Positions 53,271 to 63,183 of a stretch of 64,000 nt of DNA are shown one piece after another (the stretch's first letter is position 1; each line of letters starts with the position of its first letter). Where the stretch lies: assembly GCA_020199775.1 (NCBI GenBank), contig JAIVJZ010000004.1, positions 124,001 to 188,000 of the forward strand. Direction: 5' to 3'. The stretch is from Acidobacteriota bacterium (GTDB lineage Bacteria; Acidobacteriota; Blastocatellia; Pyrinomonadales; Pyrinomonadaceae). The notes beneath the pieces are model-generated. The model ran no database searches. It was given only the letters and a program-made list of their open reading frames with translations, and had not been told where the DNA came from. Position numbers and translations under genes: made by a program.

Positions 53271-54356
53271 ATGAGCAACGACCGGCCTGCATGGCTTTTG
53301 CCGACGCCCGCGCGCAGGGATGATGCCGCCGCGGCGGGCGCACCCTTGCGCGCCCTGTTGCTGCGTTTGATGCGCGGCGAGAACCTGAGCCGCGCGGAAG
53401 CCGCCTCGCTGCTCGACGCCCTGCTCGACGAGAGCGCGACGGATTCGCAGATCGCGGGCGCGCTCGTCGCGCTGGCGTTGAAGGGGGAGACGGTCGAAGA
53501 GTTGGCGGGGATGGCCGGGGCGATGCGCGCGCGCGCCGTGCGCGTCACGACCCGCCACGAACTCTTCATAGACACCGCCGGAACCGGATCGAGCGCGGCG
53601 AAGACTTTCAACGTCTCGACGGCCGCCGCCTTCGTCATCGCGGGCGCGGGGCTGCCGGTGGCGAAGCACGGCAGCCGGGCCGCGACGAGTCGTTCGGGCA
53701 GTGCCGACGTGCTCGGCGCGCTCGGCGTGGGCGTCACCGCCACGCCCGCCGTGTCGCAAAGATGCCTCGACGAACTCGGCATGTGCTTCATGTTCGCGCC
53801 CCTGTATCACGGCGCGACGGCGCGCGTCGCGGGCGTGCGGCGCGAACTCGGCGTCCACACGACTTTCAACCTCCTCGGCCCGTTGACGAACCCGGCGGGC
53901 GCGCCGCGACAACTCATCGGCGTCTGGCACGCCTCGCTCGTCGAACCGCTCGCCCGCACCCTCGCCGCCCTCGGCACACAGCGCGCGTGGGTCGTCCACG
54001 GCCGCGACGGGTTGGACGAGATCACCATCGGCGACAAGACGTTCGTGGCCGAAGCGAAGGACGGCCAAGTGAGCGTTTTCGAGATCGCGCCCGACGATTT
54101 CGGGATCGCCCGCGCCGACCTCGAAGAGTTGCGCGGCGGCGACGCGGAGATGAACGCAAGGATCATACGCGGCGTGCTCGCGGGCGAGCGACGCGACGCG
54201 GCTCGTTCGCTCGTCATCGCCAACGCGGCCGCCGCGCTCTACGTCGGCGGCAAGGCGCAGTCTTTAAACGAGGCCGCCGCGCTCGCCGCACACAGCATCG
54301 ACGGCGGCCTCGCGCTCGATAAACTCCGGCAACTCGTGGAAGCGACCAACGCATGA
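53271..54356 (+). CDS. trpD: Anthranilate phosphoribosyltransferase
   Basis: 361 residues from the ATG at 53271 (GGCGGAAAG upstream); the in-frame start at 53214 is less likely. It transfers phosphoribose from PRPP to anthranilate. Key segments are DTAGTGSSAAKTFNVST (GTGS in place of the usual GTGGD), VAKHGSRAATSRSGSADVL (Ser in place of the usual Asn in KHGN), and NLLGPLTNPA. The C-terminal helical domain is complete. It overlaps trpC by ATGA. Confidence 0.95.
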   Translation: MSNDRPAWLLPTPARRDDAAAAGAPLRALLLRLMRGENLSRAEAASLLDALLDESATDSQIAGALVALALKGETVEELAGMAGAMRARAVRVTTRHELFIDTAGTGSSAAKTFNVSTAAAFVIAGAGLPVAKHGSRAATSRSGSADVLGALGVGVTATPAVSQRCLDELGMCFMFAPLYHGATARVAGVRRELGVHTTFNLLGPLTNPAGAPRQLIGVWHASLVEPLARTLAALGTQRAWVVHGRDGLDEITIGDKTFVAEAKDGQVSVFEIAPDDFGIARADLEELRGGDAEMNARIIRGVLAGERRDAARSLVIANAAAALYVGGKAQSLNEAAALAAHSIDGGLALDKLRQLVEATNA

Positions 54357-55171
54357 CCCGCCCGCCGGATTTTCTCACCCGCATCATCGAGCAGAAGCGC
54401 GCGCGGCTGGCGCGCGCGACGAGCCTGCGACCGCTCGCGGAGGTGCGCGAGGAAGCCTTGAGAGTTCGCGGCGCGTCGCGGCCGCACGCGCTGCGCGCCG
54501 CGCTGGAAGGTGAGAGACGCTTCAACGTCATCGCCGAAATCAAACGCGCCTCGCCCTCGCTCGGCGACATCCGGCGCGACGCTTCGCCCGCCGGAATCGC
54601 GCTCCAGTACGAGGCAGGGGGCGCGGCCGCCATCTCCGTCCTGACCGAAGAGGATCACTTCAGGGGGTCGCTCGAAGATTTACGGGAAGTGCGCGCCGCC
54701 ACGTCGCTCCCGCTGCTGCGTAAGGATTTCATCGTGGACGAGTGGCAACTGTACGAGGCAGCCGCGGCGCACGCCGATGCGTTGCTGCTCATCGTCGCCG
54801 CGCTCGAAGACGCGACGCTCGCGCGCCTCAGGCGAATCGCCGAAGACGAACTCGGCATGGACGCGCTGGTCGAAGTTCACACGGGCGAAGAGTTGCGGCG
54901 CGCGGTGTCGTGCGGCGCGGGCGTCATCGGCGTCAACAATCGCAACCTACACACTTTTGAAGTGTCGCTCGAAACTTCCGTCGAACTGATCGGCGACGCG
55001 CCGCCCGGCGCGCTTCTCGTCAGCGAAAGCGGGTTGCGCACGCACGCCGACCTGCGCCGCCTGAAGTCGCTCGGCTATCGCGGCTTTCTCATCGGCGAGA
55101 CCCTGATGCGCGCGGGCGACCCGGTCGGAGCGTTGCGCGCTTTGCTCGCGGGCGAGAGTTTGGCAGAGTGA
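54353..55171 (+). CDS. trpC: Indole-3-glycerol phosphate synthase
   Basis: 272 residues. The TIM-barrel signatures are present: FNVIAEIKRASPSLG with the catalytic-type Lys, LPLLRKDFIVDEWQLYEA, ADALLLIVAAL, LVEVHTGEEL, GVNNRNLHTF and LLVSESGL. It closes the indole ring of the tryptophan precursor. It is separate from trpF, unlike the fused enterobacterial enzyme, and coupled to trpD. Confidence 0.96.
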   Translation: MTRPPDFLTRIIEQKRARLARATSLRPLAEVREEALRVRGASRPHALRAALEGERRFNVIAEIKRASPSLGDIRRDASPAGIALQYEAGGAAAISVLTEEDHFRGSLEDLREVRAATSLPLLRKDFIVDEWQLYEAAAAHADALLLIVAALEDATLARLRRIAEDELGMDALVEVHTGEELRRAVSCGAGVIGVNNRNLHTFEVSLETSVELIGDAPPGALLVSESGLRTHADLRRLKSLGYRGFLIGETLMRAGDPVGALRALLAGESLAE

Positions 55172-55221
55172 GAACCGGGGCGGGTGAATAGCCGGGCGAG
55201 TGAGCGCGTTTGAGTGAGCGC

Positions 55222-55356
55222 GGATTTGAAATCGTGTATTTCAAATTCACAATGTTGAAAGTGTGATTTTGAACTCGCCATTTGAAATTTCAAATTTGAG
55301 AGTACTCAATGAAATTTCAAATTTGAGAGTACGTAGTGACAGTTCAAATTTGAAAG
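55222..55356. repeat. AT-rich repeat cluster between trpC and trpF
   Basis: A 22-base block beginning GAAATTTCAAATTTG occurs twice (55284-55305 and 55311-55332). Further ATTTGAAA/TTTCAAAT copies at 55225-55246 and 55342-55353 form several possible stems. The composition is strikingly AT-rich against the GC-rich neighbours. Confidence 0.75.
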
Positions 55357-55375
55357 TCCGGCGACGGGAAGCGTT

Positions 55376-56008
55376 ATGGTGAAAGTTAAAGTCTGCGGCA
55401 TTACGAATCGGGTGGACGCGCTGGCGGCGGTCGAGGCGGGGGCGGACGCGCTCGGCTTTAACTTTTACGCGCGCAGCCCGCGTTACATCGCGCCGGGAGA
55501 TGCGCGACGGATCATCGCGGGGTTGCCGCCCGGCGTGCTCTGTGTGGGCGTGTTCGTCAACGAGGATAGCGCGGCGACGGTGGCGCGCATGGCGGAAGAT
55601 TCGGGCGTGTCGGCGGTGCAGTTGCACGGCGACGAGTCGCCGGAGTATTGCGCCGCGATGGGCGGGCACGAAGTTATTAAAGCCTTGCGCGTCGGGAAAG
55701 ATTTTGCGCCGGAAGAGGCGGCGGCCTATCCGGCGCAGTCAATTTTGCTCGACGCATACGACCCGCGCGCGCGCGGCGGCACGGGCGAGACGTTCGATTG
55801 GACGCTGGCGCGGCGGACGCGAGAAGTGGTCGCTCAATTGTATCTCGCCGGTGGGCTTACGCCGGAAAACGTGGCCGGGGCCATCGCCGCCGTCGCGCCT
55901 TATGCGGTTGACGTGTGCAGCGGCGTGGAACTCGCCCCCGGGCGGAAAGACGCGGCGCGCGTGCGCGCCTTCGTCGCGGCGGTGCGCGCGTGCGAGAAAA
56001 ATCCTTGA
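55376..56008 (+). CDS. trpF: Phosphoribosylanthranilate isomerase
   Basis: 210 residues. The general-base Cys7 is in VKVCGIT. ALGFNFYARSPRYI and VGVFVNED follow, with VQLHGDESPEYC next. The general-acid Asp is probably the one in LLDAYDP, and LAGGLTPENV is near the end. It carries out the Amadori rearrangement step. A promoter overlapping its stop codon suggests that the next genes have their own transcript. Confidence 0.95.
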   Translation: MVKVKVCGITNRVDALAAVEAGADALGFNFYARSPRYIAPGDARRIIAGLPPGVLCVGVFVNEDSAATVARMAEDSGVSAVQLHGDESPEYCAAMGGHEVIKALRVGKDFAPEEAAAYPAQSILLDAYDPRARGGTGETFDWTLARRTREVVAQLYLAGGLTPENVAGAIAAVAPYAVDVCSGVELAPGRKDAARVRAFVAAVRACEKNP

Positions 56009-56035
56009 CGCGCAACCGCCCGGTTAAGGTATGCT
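56005..56035 (+). promoter_or_regulatory. Possible promoter for the GGDEF gene
   Basis: TTGACG (56005-56010), a 19-base spacer and TATGCT (56030-56035). The spacing is long, so this is tentative. The -35 box overlaps the trpF stop codon. Confidence 0.35.
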
Positions 56036-56161
56036 GTGGGCGCATCGTTTGTGAGACGCGCGCCGCTCCGAAAGATCGTAAAGCGTGATCGCGCTGCCGT
56101 TGACAGTCCCAACTCCTCCTGCTCGGTTGTTCAGTAAAGAACTTGCCCCTCAACGAAAATC

Positions 56162-57112
56162 ATGAGCGCCGGAATCGCGCGAGAGATTAGCAATCAGGCG
56201 AACTCACGCGAGCAGGGACGCGTGCTGGTCGTGACGGACGAACCACGCCGCGCCGCCTCGCTCGACGCTTTGGGGCGCGCCGACCTCGCCGTCGTCGGCG
56301 TCGCGAGCGGGGCGGCGGCCATCGTCGCTTTGCGCAAGGCGCGCCCGCACGTCGTCATCGCCGACACGAACCTCAGAGGCATTAGCGCGGACGAGTTGAC
56401 GCGCCACGTCGTGTGCGAGCAGGAGGGCGTGCCGCTCATCCTCTTCGGCGACGCCGAGGCCACCGCCGAACTCAGGCACACGATGCTCACGGCCGGGGCG
56501 TTCGATTATTTCCAACTGCCCGCCGAACTCCTCCTTCTCCTCGCGCGCACTCAACAACTCGTCAAACTCAAACGCGAGATGGATCGCCTGCGCGCCGAAG
56601 CCGACCGCGACTATTTGACCGGACTCGCCAACCGCCGTCGCTTCCGCACCGCGCTCGGTCATGAACTCGAACGCTGGCGGCGTTACCACGTCTCGTGCTC
56701 GCTCCTGCTCGTGGACATCGATTTCCTCAAGCGCGTCAACGACACGCACGGGCATTCGGCGGGCGATGCGGTCATCCGTCACGTGGCGGCCGCGCTCGCC
56801 GAACACTCGCGCGACAACGACACGGCGGCGCGTCTGGGCGGCGAAGAGTTCGCGCTACTTCTGGCGGGCGCGACCGAATCGAGCGCGTTCGCCGCCGCCG
56901 AGCGTCTGCGTGAAGCGGTGTCGGCGCACGAGGTCGAAAACGTCGGCATCAGTACCATCAGCATCGGCGTCGCCTCCTGCCCCGCGCACGCCATCTCCGA
57001 GCGCACGCTCTACGCCGCCGGCGATGCCGCCCTCTACCGCGCCAAAGGCGAAGGGCGCAACCGCTCGACCCTCGCGCCCGCCCTCATCTCAACCACCGCC
57101 CCGGTGGTATAA
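56162..57112 (+). CDS. Receiver-like and GGDEF diguanylate cyclase
   Basis: 316 residues. Residues 19-125 form a response-regulator receiver-like domain with Asp68 at the phosphorylation strand (VVIADTNLRG). The switch Thr/Lys signature is weak. The GGDEF domain (about 148-305) has the active GGEEF at 226-230 and an intact inhibitory I-site, Arg217-x-x-Asp220. So it should make cyclic di-GMP and be feedback-inhibited. It lies between trpF and trpB with no sensor kinase adjacent. Confidence 0.9.
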   Translation: MSAGIAREISNQANSREQGRVLVVTDEPRRAASLDALGRADLAVVGVASGAAAIVALRKARPHVVIADTNLRGISADELTRHVVCEQEGVPLILFGDAEATAELRHTMLTAGAFDYFQLPAELLLLLARTQQLVKLKREMDRLRAEADRDYLTGLANRRRFRTALGHELERWRRYHVSCSLLLVDIDFLKRVNDTHGHSAGDAVIRHVAAALAEHSRDNDTAARLGGEEFALLLAGATESSAFAAAERLREAVSAHEVENVGISTISIGVASCPAHAISERTLYAAGDAALYRAKGEGRNRSTLAPALISTTAPVV

Positions 57113-57182
57113 TCCCGCGACACGTTCAAGTTTATGAATTGTTCGGCAGCTTCCCCGTTGTACAAGCGCCGACCTTGATGCC

Positions 57183-57614
57183 ATGAGCCTTTTGCCGCCC
57201 CCGGATAGGGAATACGAAAGTCGGATTCGCGCCAGCTTTGCGCGCCAACAGGCTATGCAATTAATGGGCGCAAGCTTAAGGCGTGTCGAGCCGGGAGCGG
57301 TCTCTATCGCGCTTCCGTATCGCGCAGACCTGACGCAACAAAACGGGTATATACACGCGGGCATTATCACGGCGATTGCGGATAGCGCGTGCGGTTACGC
57401 AGCTTACACGCTCATGCCCGCCGGTTCCGAGGTGTTGAGCGTGGAGTTCAAAGTTAATCTTCTGCGTCCGGCCGCGGGCGAAGAGTTTGTCGCGGAGGCG
57501 CAAGTGGTAAAGACCGGCCGGACTTTGTCGGTCACGAGATGTGATGTTTACTCACAAGCCGCGGACGAGATGAGGATGGTCGCCACCATGCTGGCGACGA
57601 TGATTCGGCGTTGA
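57183..57614 (+). CDS. PaaI-type hotdog thioesterase
   Basis: 143 residues. The segment LTQQNGYIHAGIITAIADSACGYAA is the PaaI/YigI hotdog active-site pattern, with VEFKVNLLRPAAGEEFVAEAQVVK following. It likely hydrolyses an acyl-CoA, possibly aromatic. It sits between the GGDEF gene and trpB. Confidence 0.87.
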   Translation: MSLLPPPDREYESRIRASFARQQAMQLMGASLRRVEPGAVSIALPYRADLTQQNGYIHAGIITAIADSACGYAAYTLMPAGSEVLSVEFKVNLLRPAAGEEFVAEAQVVKTGRTLSVTRCDVYSQAADEMRMVATMLATMIRR

Positions 57615-57646
57615 AGATAGCTGCCGAGGCGTGTCCCTGAAATTTT

Positions 57647-58912
57647 ATGCCCGAAAATTTTCTCACCCAGCCCGACGAGCAAGGCCACTGGGGCGTGTAC
57701 GGCGGTCGCTACGTGCCGGAGACGTTGATGGCTCCGCTCGAAGAGTTGAACGCGGCCTACGCGGCCGTGCGCGACGACGAGACGTTTCAAGGCGAGTACG
57801 CCGCGTTGCTGCGCGACTTTTCCGGTCGCCCGACGCCGCTCCATTACGCCGCGCGCCTGTCCGCGCTCGCGGGCGGCGCGCGCATCTTCCTCAAACGCGA
57901 AGACCTCTCGCACACCGGCTCGCACAAGATCAACAACGCGCTCGGTCAGGTGTTGCTCGCGCGGCGCATGGGCAAGCGGCGCATCATCGCCGAGACCGGC
58001 GCGGGGCAGCACGGCGTGGCGACGGCCACCGTCTGCGCGCTCTTCGGTTTGCAATGCGTCGTGTACATGGGCGCGGAGGACGTGCGGCGGCAACGCCTGA
58101 ACGTCTTCCGCATGGAGTTGCTCGGCGCGGAGGTGCGCGAGGTGCAGGCGGGCGCGCGCACTTTGAAGGACGCCATCAACGAAGCCCTGCGCGATTGGGT
58201 GACGAACGTGGCCGACACTTATTATCTGCTCGGCAGCGCGCTGGGGCCCCACCCTTACCCGCTCATGGTGCGCGATTTTCAGAGCGTCATCGGGCGCGAG
58301 GCGCGCGCGCAGTTCGTCGAACGCGAAGCGGGACGCCTGCCTGACGCGCTCGTCGCGTGCGTCGGCGGCGGGTCGAACTCAATCGGGTTGTTTCACCCGT
58401 TCCTCGGTGACGCGGGCGTGCGCATGATCGGCGTCGAGGCGGGCGGCAGCGGCGACAAACTCGGCGAGCACGCCGCGCGGTTCAACGTGCGGGGCGGCGG
58501 GCGTCCCGGCGTGTTGCAGGGCACGATGAGTTACGTCTTGCAGGACGAGCGCGGGCAGATCGCCGCCACACATTCGATCTCCGCCGGACTCGATTATCCT
58601 TCCATCGGGCCTGAGCACGCGTTTCTGCACGACGTGGGGCGGGTCGAGTACGTCGCCGCCTCGGACGCCGACGCGCTCGCGGCGTTCCGCACGCTGTCGG
58701 AACAGGAGGGGATCATCCCCGCGTTGGAGTCGGCGCACGCCGTCGCCTACGCGTTGAAGTTGGCTCGCGAGTTGAAGCCGGAGCAGACGCTCCTCGTGAA
58801 CCTTTCGGGGCGCGGCGACAAGGACGTGCAGAGCGTGGCCGACGCGCCCCGGCCGGAGAACGCGACCGACCGCGCGCACGGCGAAACGGTGGGAGGCGTC
58901 GAACTGCCTTGA
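57647..58912 (+). CDS. trpB: Tryptophan synthase beta chain
   Basis: 421 residues. PLP-binding Lys94 is in [26 protein letters not shown], the glycine-rich phosphate loop [10 protein letters not shown] and [12 protein letters not shown] are intact, as is the C-terminal [12 protein letters not shown]. It condenses indole with serine. The C-terminal tail (after about 400) is slightly extended. It overlaps trpA by four bases. Confidence 0.97.
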   Translation: MPENFLTQPDEQGHWGVYGGRYVPETLMAPLEELNAAYAAVRDDETFQGEYAALLRDFSGRPTPLHYAARLSALAGGARIFLKREDLSHTGSHKINNALGQVLLARRMGKRRIIAETGAGQHGVATATVCALFGLQCVVYMGAEDVRRQRLNVFRMELLGAEVREVQAGARTLKDAINEALRDWVTNVADTYYLLGSALGPHPYPLMVRDFQSVIGREARAQFVEREAGRLPDALVACVGGGSNSIGLFHPFLGDAGVRMIGVEAGGSGDKLGEHAARFNVRGGGRPGVLQGTMSYVLQDERGQIAATHSISAGLDYPSIGPEHAFLHDVGRVEYVAASDADALAAFRTLSEQEGIIPALESAHAVAYALKLARELKPEQTLLVNLSGRGDKDVQSVADAPRPENATDRAHGETVGGVELP

Positions 58913-59697
58913 GTCGCATCGCAGACACGTTCGCGCGCCTGAGAGCGGAGAAGCGGCGCGGCTTCATCCCCTTCATCACGGCCGGCGACCCCACGCCGGA
59001 CGCGACGCGCGCCCTGATCGTCGAACTCGCACGCGCCGGTGCGACCTTGATCGAACTCGGCGTCCCTTTCAGCGATCCGATGGCCGACGGCCCCGTCATC
59101 CAGCGCGCGTCGGAGCGGGCCCTGCGTAACGGCGTCGGAATAGCGGAGGTGTTGGCGGTCATCGCCGACGCGCGGCGCGAGACGGACGTGCCCATCGTGC
59201 TTTTCAGTTATTACAACCCTCTGCTGCAATTCGGCGCGGAGCGTCTGTGCGCTGAGGCGCGGCGCGCGGGCGTGGACGGAATGCTCGTGACAGACCTCGC
59301 GCCGGAAGAGGCCACGGAGTTTGCCGCGACGCTCCGCGCGCACGAACTCGATCTCATCTTTCTGGTCGCGCCGACCTCGACGGATGAACGACTGCGTCGC
59401 ATCGCCGAACGCGCCAGCGGTTTCATTTACGCCGTTTCGCGCGCAGGCGTAACCGGCGTCCAGAGCCGGTCGAGCGCGGAGGCCGGGCAACTCGTCGGGC
59501 GCGTGCGCGCCGTCACGGAGTTGCCCGTCGCCGTCGGCTTCGGCATCTCGACACGCGAACAGGTCGCGGACGTGTGGCGTTACGCCGACGCCGCCGTGGT
59601 CGGCTCGGCCATCGTCGCGGAGATGGAAAAACGGGGCGACGCGCCCGATCTCGTCGCTCACATCGGCGGGTTCGCGCGCGGCTTGTTGCCGCCTTGA
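58909..59697 (+). CDS. trpA: Tryptophan synthase alpha chain
   Basis: 262 residues from a TTG at 58909 that overlaps the trpB stop (TTGA); there is no nearby ATG. Catalytic Glu49 and Asp60 are both present ([16 protein letters not shown]), at the same numbers as in the Salmonella enzyme. [13 protein letters not shown] and VGFGIST carry the phosphate-binding loops. It cleaves indole-3-glycerol phosphate and channels indole to TrpB. Confidence 0.97.
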   Translation: MSRIADTFARLRAEKRRGFIPFITAGDPTPDATRALIVELARAGATLIELGVPFSDPMADGPVIQRASERALRNGVGIAEVLAVIADARRETDVPIVLFSYYNPLLQFGAERLCAEARRAGVDGMLVTDLAPEEATEFAATLRAHELDLIFLVAPTSTDERLRRIAERASGFIYAVSRAGVTGVQSRSSAEAGQLVGRVRAVTELPVAVGFGISTREQVADVWRYADAAVVGSAIVAEMEKRGDAPDLVAHIGGFARGLLPP

Positions 59698-59859
59698 ACC
59701 GCGCCCGCAAAAACCTTCGACCGCGCTCGACTTGGGCGCGCCCGTTGGCGTATCCTAACGCCGCATTGACACCCGGAGACGCCGCTCGTGGCAAGAAAAC
59801 TACGTGGCGGTCGGGTTTCAAAAATCCCACTTACAGTGAAAATAAATTTGTTGCATAGA

Positions 59860-59898
59860 TGAAACAACGTTCCATTCTTGCGTTGTTTGTGCTATACT
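59860..59898 (+). promoter_or_regulatory. recA promoter with possible LexA-like site
   Basis: TATACT (59893-59898) is a good -10 box; the matching -35 (TTCCAT, 59870-59875, 17-base spacing) is weak. TGAAACAACGTTCC (59860-59873), resembling a Gram-positive-type SOS box, overlaps that -35. Whether LexA binds here is inference. Confidence 0.4.
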
Positions 59899-59956
59899 GC
59901 CTTCCGGTTCGCTGGTCGGACGCACAAATCAAATGTGAGAAGAGGGGACAGAAAGA

Positions 59957-61060
59957 GTGATTACCACAATGGCTGATAGCAAACAGAGCGAGCGCGGTAA
60001 GGCCGTCGAGGCGGCGCTGCTCAATATCGAAAAGAAATTCGGCAAGGGCTCGATCATGCGTCTCGGCGAGCGAGAAGTCGCGGACATCCTGGCGATCTCG
60101 ACGACCGCGCTCAGCATCGACGCGGCCATCGGCATCGGCGGCGTCCCGCGCGGGCGCGTCGTGGAAATTTACGGCCCCGAGTCTTCGGGGAAGACGACGC
60201 TCGCGCTGCACATCGTCTCGGAAGCGCAGCGCGTCGGCGGCGTCGCCGCCTACATCGACGCCGAGCACGCGATGGACGCGGAGTACGCCGGGAAACTCGG
60301 CGTGAACATCGACGACCTGTTGATCTCGCAGCCGGATTCGGGCGAGCAGGCGTTGGAAATTTGCGAGGCGCTCGTGCGCTCGAACGGCGTGGACGTGATC
60401 GTCATCGACTCGGTGGCCGCGCTCGTGCCGCGCGCGGAATTGGACGGCGAGATGGGCGACAGCCTGCCGGGCTTGCAGGCGCGTCTGATGTCGCAGGCTT
60501 TGCGTAAACTGACGGCCATCGTTTCTTCGTCGAACACGACCCTGATCTTCATCAACCAGATTCGCGAGAAGATCGGCGTCATGTTCGGAAGTCCTGAGAC
60601 GACGACGGGCGGCCGTGCGTTGAAGTTCTATTCCAGTCTGCGTCTGGACATCCGCCGCATCGGCGCGATCAAGGACGGCGACCGCGTGGTGGGCAACCGC
60701 ACGAAGGTCAAGGTGGTGAAGAACAAGGTCGCGCCGCCGTTCCGCGAGTGCGAGTTCGACATCATGTACGGCGAAGGCATTTCGCGCGAGGGCGACTTGA
60801 TCGATCTCGGCGTGCTGCACAAGATCGTGGACAAGTCGGGCGCGTGGTTCTCCTACAAGGGCGAGCGGCTCGGGCAGGGGCGCGACAACTCGAAGCAGAC
60901 CTTGAAGGACAACGTGGAATTGCGCCAGCGGATCGAGAACGAGGTGCGCGCCGCGCTCGGAATCCCCGTCAGCGAGACGGCCGACGAGAAGGCCGAGAAG
61001 GCAGAGAAAGCCGAATCGGCCGCGAAGTCCAAAAAGGCCGAATCGGCCGCGAGCAACTAA
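59957..61060 (+). CDS. recA: Recombinase RecA
   Basis: 367 residues from a GTG at 59957 with AGGGG nine bases upstream; an ATG at 59969 is the alternative. The Walker A motif GPESSGKT is at 73-80. Other RecA signatures include [62 protein letters not shown] and RDNSKQ. The C-terminal tail is an Ala/Glu/Lys-rich low-complexity segment ([19 protein letters not shown]). It drives homologous recombination and SOS induction. Confidence 0.97.
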   Translation: MITTMADSKQSERGKAVEAALLNIEKKFGKGSIMRLGEREVADILAISTTALSIDAAIGIGGVPRGRVVEIYGPESSGKTTLALHIVSEAQRVGGVAAYIDAEHAMDAEYAGKLGVNIDDLLISQPDSGEQALEICEALVRSNGVDVIVIDSVAALVPRAELDGEMGDSLPGLQARLMSQALRKLTAIVSSSNTTLIFINQIREKIGVMFGSPETTTGGRALKFYSSLRLDIRRIGAIKDGDRVVGNRTKVKVVKNKVAPPFRECEFDIMYGEGISREGDLIDLGVLHKIVDKSGAWFSYKGERLGQGRDNSKQTLKDNVELRQRIENEVRAALGIPVSETADEKAEKAEKAESAAKSKKAESAASN

Positions 61061-61092
61061 AAGTAGTCCACACGGAACCCTGACGTTACAAC

Positions 61093-61151
61093 AGCCGCCG
61101 CCGAGTCGTCTTCAACCGAACGTAAGACGACCCGGCGGCGGCTCGACTTTT
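61093..61151 (+). terminator. Terminator after recA
   Basis: AGCCGCCGCCGAGTCGTCTT (61093-61112) pairs with 61124-61143 (one mismatch) around an 11-base loop, followed by CGACTTTTACC. Confidence 0.85.
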
Positions 61152-61217
61152 ACCTCTTTACAGGGTGAGAGCCCCAAAGCATAATCGTCGCCGCGCGATG
61201 CGACCGGCGGCACATAC

Positions 61218-62552
61218 ATGACCAGTTCCATTCTCATCAAAGGCGGCGCGATCATCACGTTGAACGTCGAAGACGAAATCGTGACGGGCGACGTGTTGAT
61301 TCGCGACGGCCGGATCGTCTCAATCGGCGAAACGACGGAAGGCGCGGACGAAGTGATAGACGCGCGCGGCGCGGCCGTCCTCCCCGGCTTCGTGCAGACG
61401 CACATCCATCTCTGCCAGACGCTCTTTCGCGGCGCGGCCGACGACCTACCGTTGATTGACTGGCTGAAACGGCGCGTGTGGCCGCTGGAGGCCGCGCACA
61501 CGCCAGCCTCCCTCCGTGCCTCGGCGCGGCTCGGCATCGCCGAGATGATCAAGGGCGGCACGACCTCGGCCCTGACGATGGAGACGGTGAACCATACGGC
61601 GGCAGTTTTCCGCGTGGCCGAGGAGACCGGATTTCGCGCCACCGTCGGCAAGTGCATGATGGACGCGGGCGACGATGTGCCCGCGGAGCTTTTCGAACAG
61701 ACGGACGATTCCATACGCGAATCGCTGGCGCTCGTGGAAGAGTGGCACGGCCGCGCGGGAGGACGCGTGCGTGCCTGCTTCGCGCCGCGCTTCGCTGTGA
61801 GTTGCACGCGCGGGTTGCTCGAACAGGTCGCCCGCCTGTCGCGCGAGCGCGGCGTGCTCGTCCACACACACGCCTCCGAGAACCGCACCGAGATCGAGAT
61901 GGTCGAACGCGCGACGGGCATGCGCAACATCGAATACCTCTCCTCGCTCGGCCTGGCCGCGCCGCACGTCGCGCTCGCACACTGCGTCCACTTGAACGGT
62001 GACGAACTCGACCTGCTCGCGCGCACCGGCACGCACGTCCTGCATTGTCCCTCGTCGAATCTCAAACTCGGTTCGGGCATCGCTCCCATCGTCGAGATGC
62101 TCGCGCGCGGCGTCTCCGTCTCGCTCGGCGCGGACGGCGCGCCTTGCAATAACCGCCTCGACATGTTTACGGAAATGCGTACCGCCGCGCTGCTGCAAAA
62201 GGCCACGCACGGCGCGGACGCGCTGCCTGCGCGTCGCATGCTGCGAATGGCGACGATTGACGGCGCGCGTGCGCTCGGACTTGAGCAAGAGACGGGGACG
62301 CTGGAGGCGGGTAAGCGCGCCGATCTTATCGTCGTCGCGCTCGACCGCTTGCACCTGACGCCGCGCCCCGACATAGTTTCGGCCGTCGTCTACGCGGCCG
62401 AGGCATCCGACGTGATGACGGTCGTCATAGACGGTCAAATCGTCATGCGCGACGGGGAACTGACGACCATGAACGAGCGGGAAGTGATCGATGAAGCAAG
62501 CGAGCAAGCGAAACATTTATTTCAACGCGCGCGGCTCGACGGAGAGATTTGA
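61218..62552 (+). CDS. Metal-dependent amidohydrolase (chlorohydrolase/SAH deaminase-like)
   Basis: 444 residues. Metal ligands are in [10 protein letters not shown] (first two His), [23 protein letters not shown], and [13 protein letters not shown] with the metal-binding Asp. The N- and C-terminal halves of the beta-sandwich frame the barrel ([17 protein letters not shown]). This is the AtzA/MtaD group, which removes amino groups or chloride from rings and nucleosides. Many members in ordinary genomes are methylthioadenosine or S-adenosylhomocysteine deaminases. It stands alone between the recA terminator and a long non-coding region. Confidence 0.9.
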   Translation: MTSSILIKGGAIITLNVEDEIVTGDVLIRDGRIVSIGETTEGADEVIDARGAAVLPGFVQTHIHLCQTLFRGAADDLPLIDWLKRRVWPLEAAHTPASLRASARLGIAEMIKGGTTSALTMETVNHTAAVFRVAEETGFRATVGKCMMDAGDDVPAELFEQTDDSIRESLALVEEWHGRAGGRVRACFAPRFAVSCTRGLLEQVARLSRERGVLVHTHASENRTEIEMVERATGMRNIEYLSSLGLAAPHVALAHCVHLNGDELDLLARTGTHVLHCPSSNLKLGSGIAPIVEMLARGVSVSLGADGAPCNNRLDMFTEMRTAALLQKATHGADALPARRMLRMATIDGARALGLEQETGTLEAGKRADLIVVALDRLHLTPRPDIVSAVVYAAEASDVMTVVIDGQIVMRDGELTTMNEREVIDEASEQAKHLFQRARLDGEI

Positions 62553-63123
62553 CGACAAAAAGTTGTGCCAGCCCCCACGAAGTTTGTCGCTAATTGCCCG
62601 CCGTCAGTTAACAGGGGCGACGCGCCTACAGTCTCAAAAGAGGACAGTTAGAGGCGAAAGTTACCCGCCGGTTTAGACGCTCGCGTTCAGGACGCGACGC
62701 CGCATCAGGTTGTTACTCCACGCGTTCAGGCCGACGGGGCTCGCCGACGGCAAACCTTTACAACCGCGTACATCAACAGCCTATTCAATTTCTACTGTTT
62801 TTCCTCCACCCGAGCTTAATTTTCGGATTCGGAGCACTCGGACGAAGCGAAACCGAAACAATTGAATTGTGAGTTTACCGGAGGAATATGCGGGTTCTCG
62901 CCAAAAAAGCTGTGCCAGCTCGAATGGAGCGTAACCGGGGGGCGGTTCGGCGTCCGAGCTGGCACGGGCGGGCGTCTAAGTATCCGTTTCGGATGTTGCC
63001 TTGCGACTGACCGGCTTGTGGTAACCGGCTCATCCTAAACAGGTGGGATTATACACGCCTTCACAAAACTGTCAACGCTTTTTTGTGACTAATCCGACAA
63101 AACTATTTAACAACGTGGCAAAG
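62553..63123. other. Long non-coding region with a GC-rich hairpin
   Basis: No coding frame of good composition. A perfect 11-bp stem pairs GTGCCAGCTCG (62912-62922) with CGAGCTGGCAC (62955-62965), enclosing an inner AACCG/CGGTT stem. TGTGCCAGC occurs a second time near 62575. CGCGTTCAGG is duplicated at about 62690 and 62725. The region from 63040 to 63123 is AT-rich. It could hold an untranslated leader or a small RNA, but no known RNA family was recognised. Confidence 0.4.
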
Positions 63124-63153
63124 TTGACAGCAGACTCTGAGTCTCCCTATACT
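63124..63153 (+). promoter_or_regulatory. Strong promoter of tRNA-Phe
   Basis: A perfect TTGACA (63124-63129), an 18-base spacer and TATACT (63148-63153), 30 bases before the tRNA. Confidence 0.75.
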
Positions 63154-63183
63154 TGCGCCCTTCATTGCAGAAGATGAAGTTGG

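Noticed and set aside
62553..63123. tmRNA, 6S RNA or RNase P RNA
   Set aside because: No tRNA-like ends, tag frame or conserved RNase P motifs could be found on either strand.
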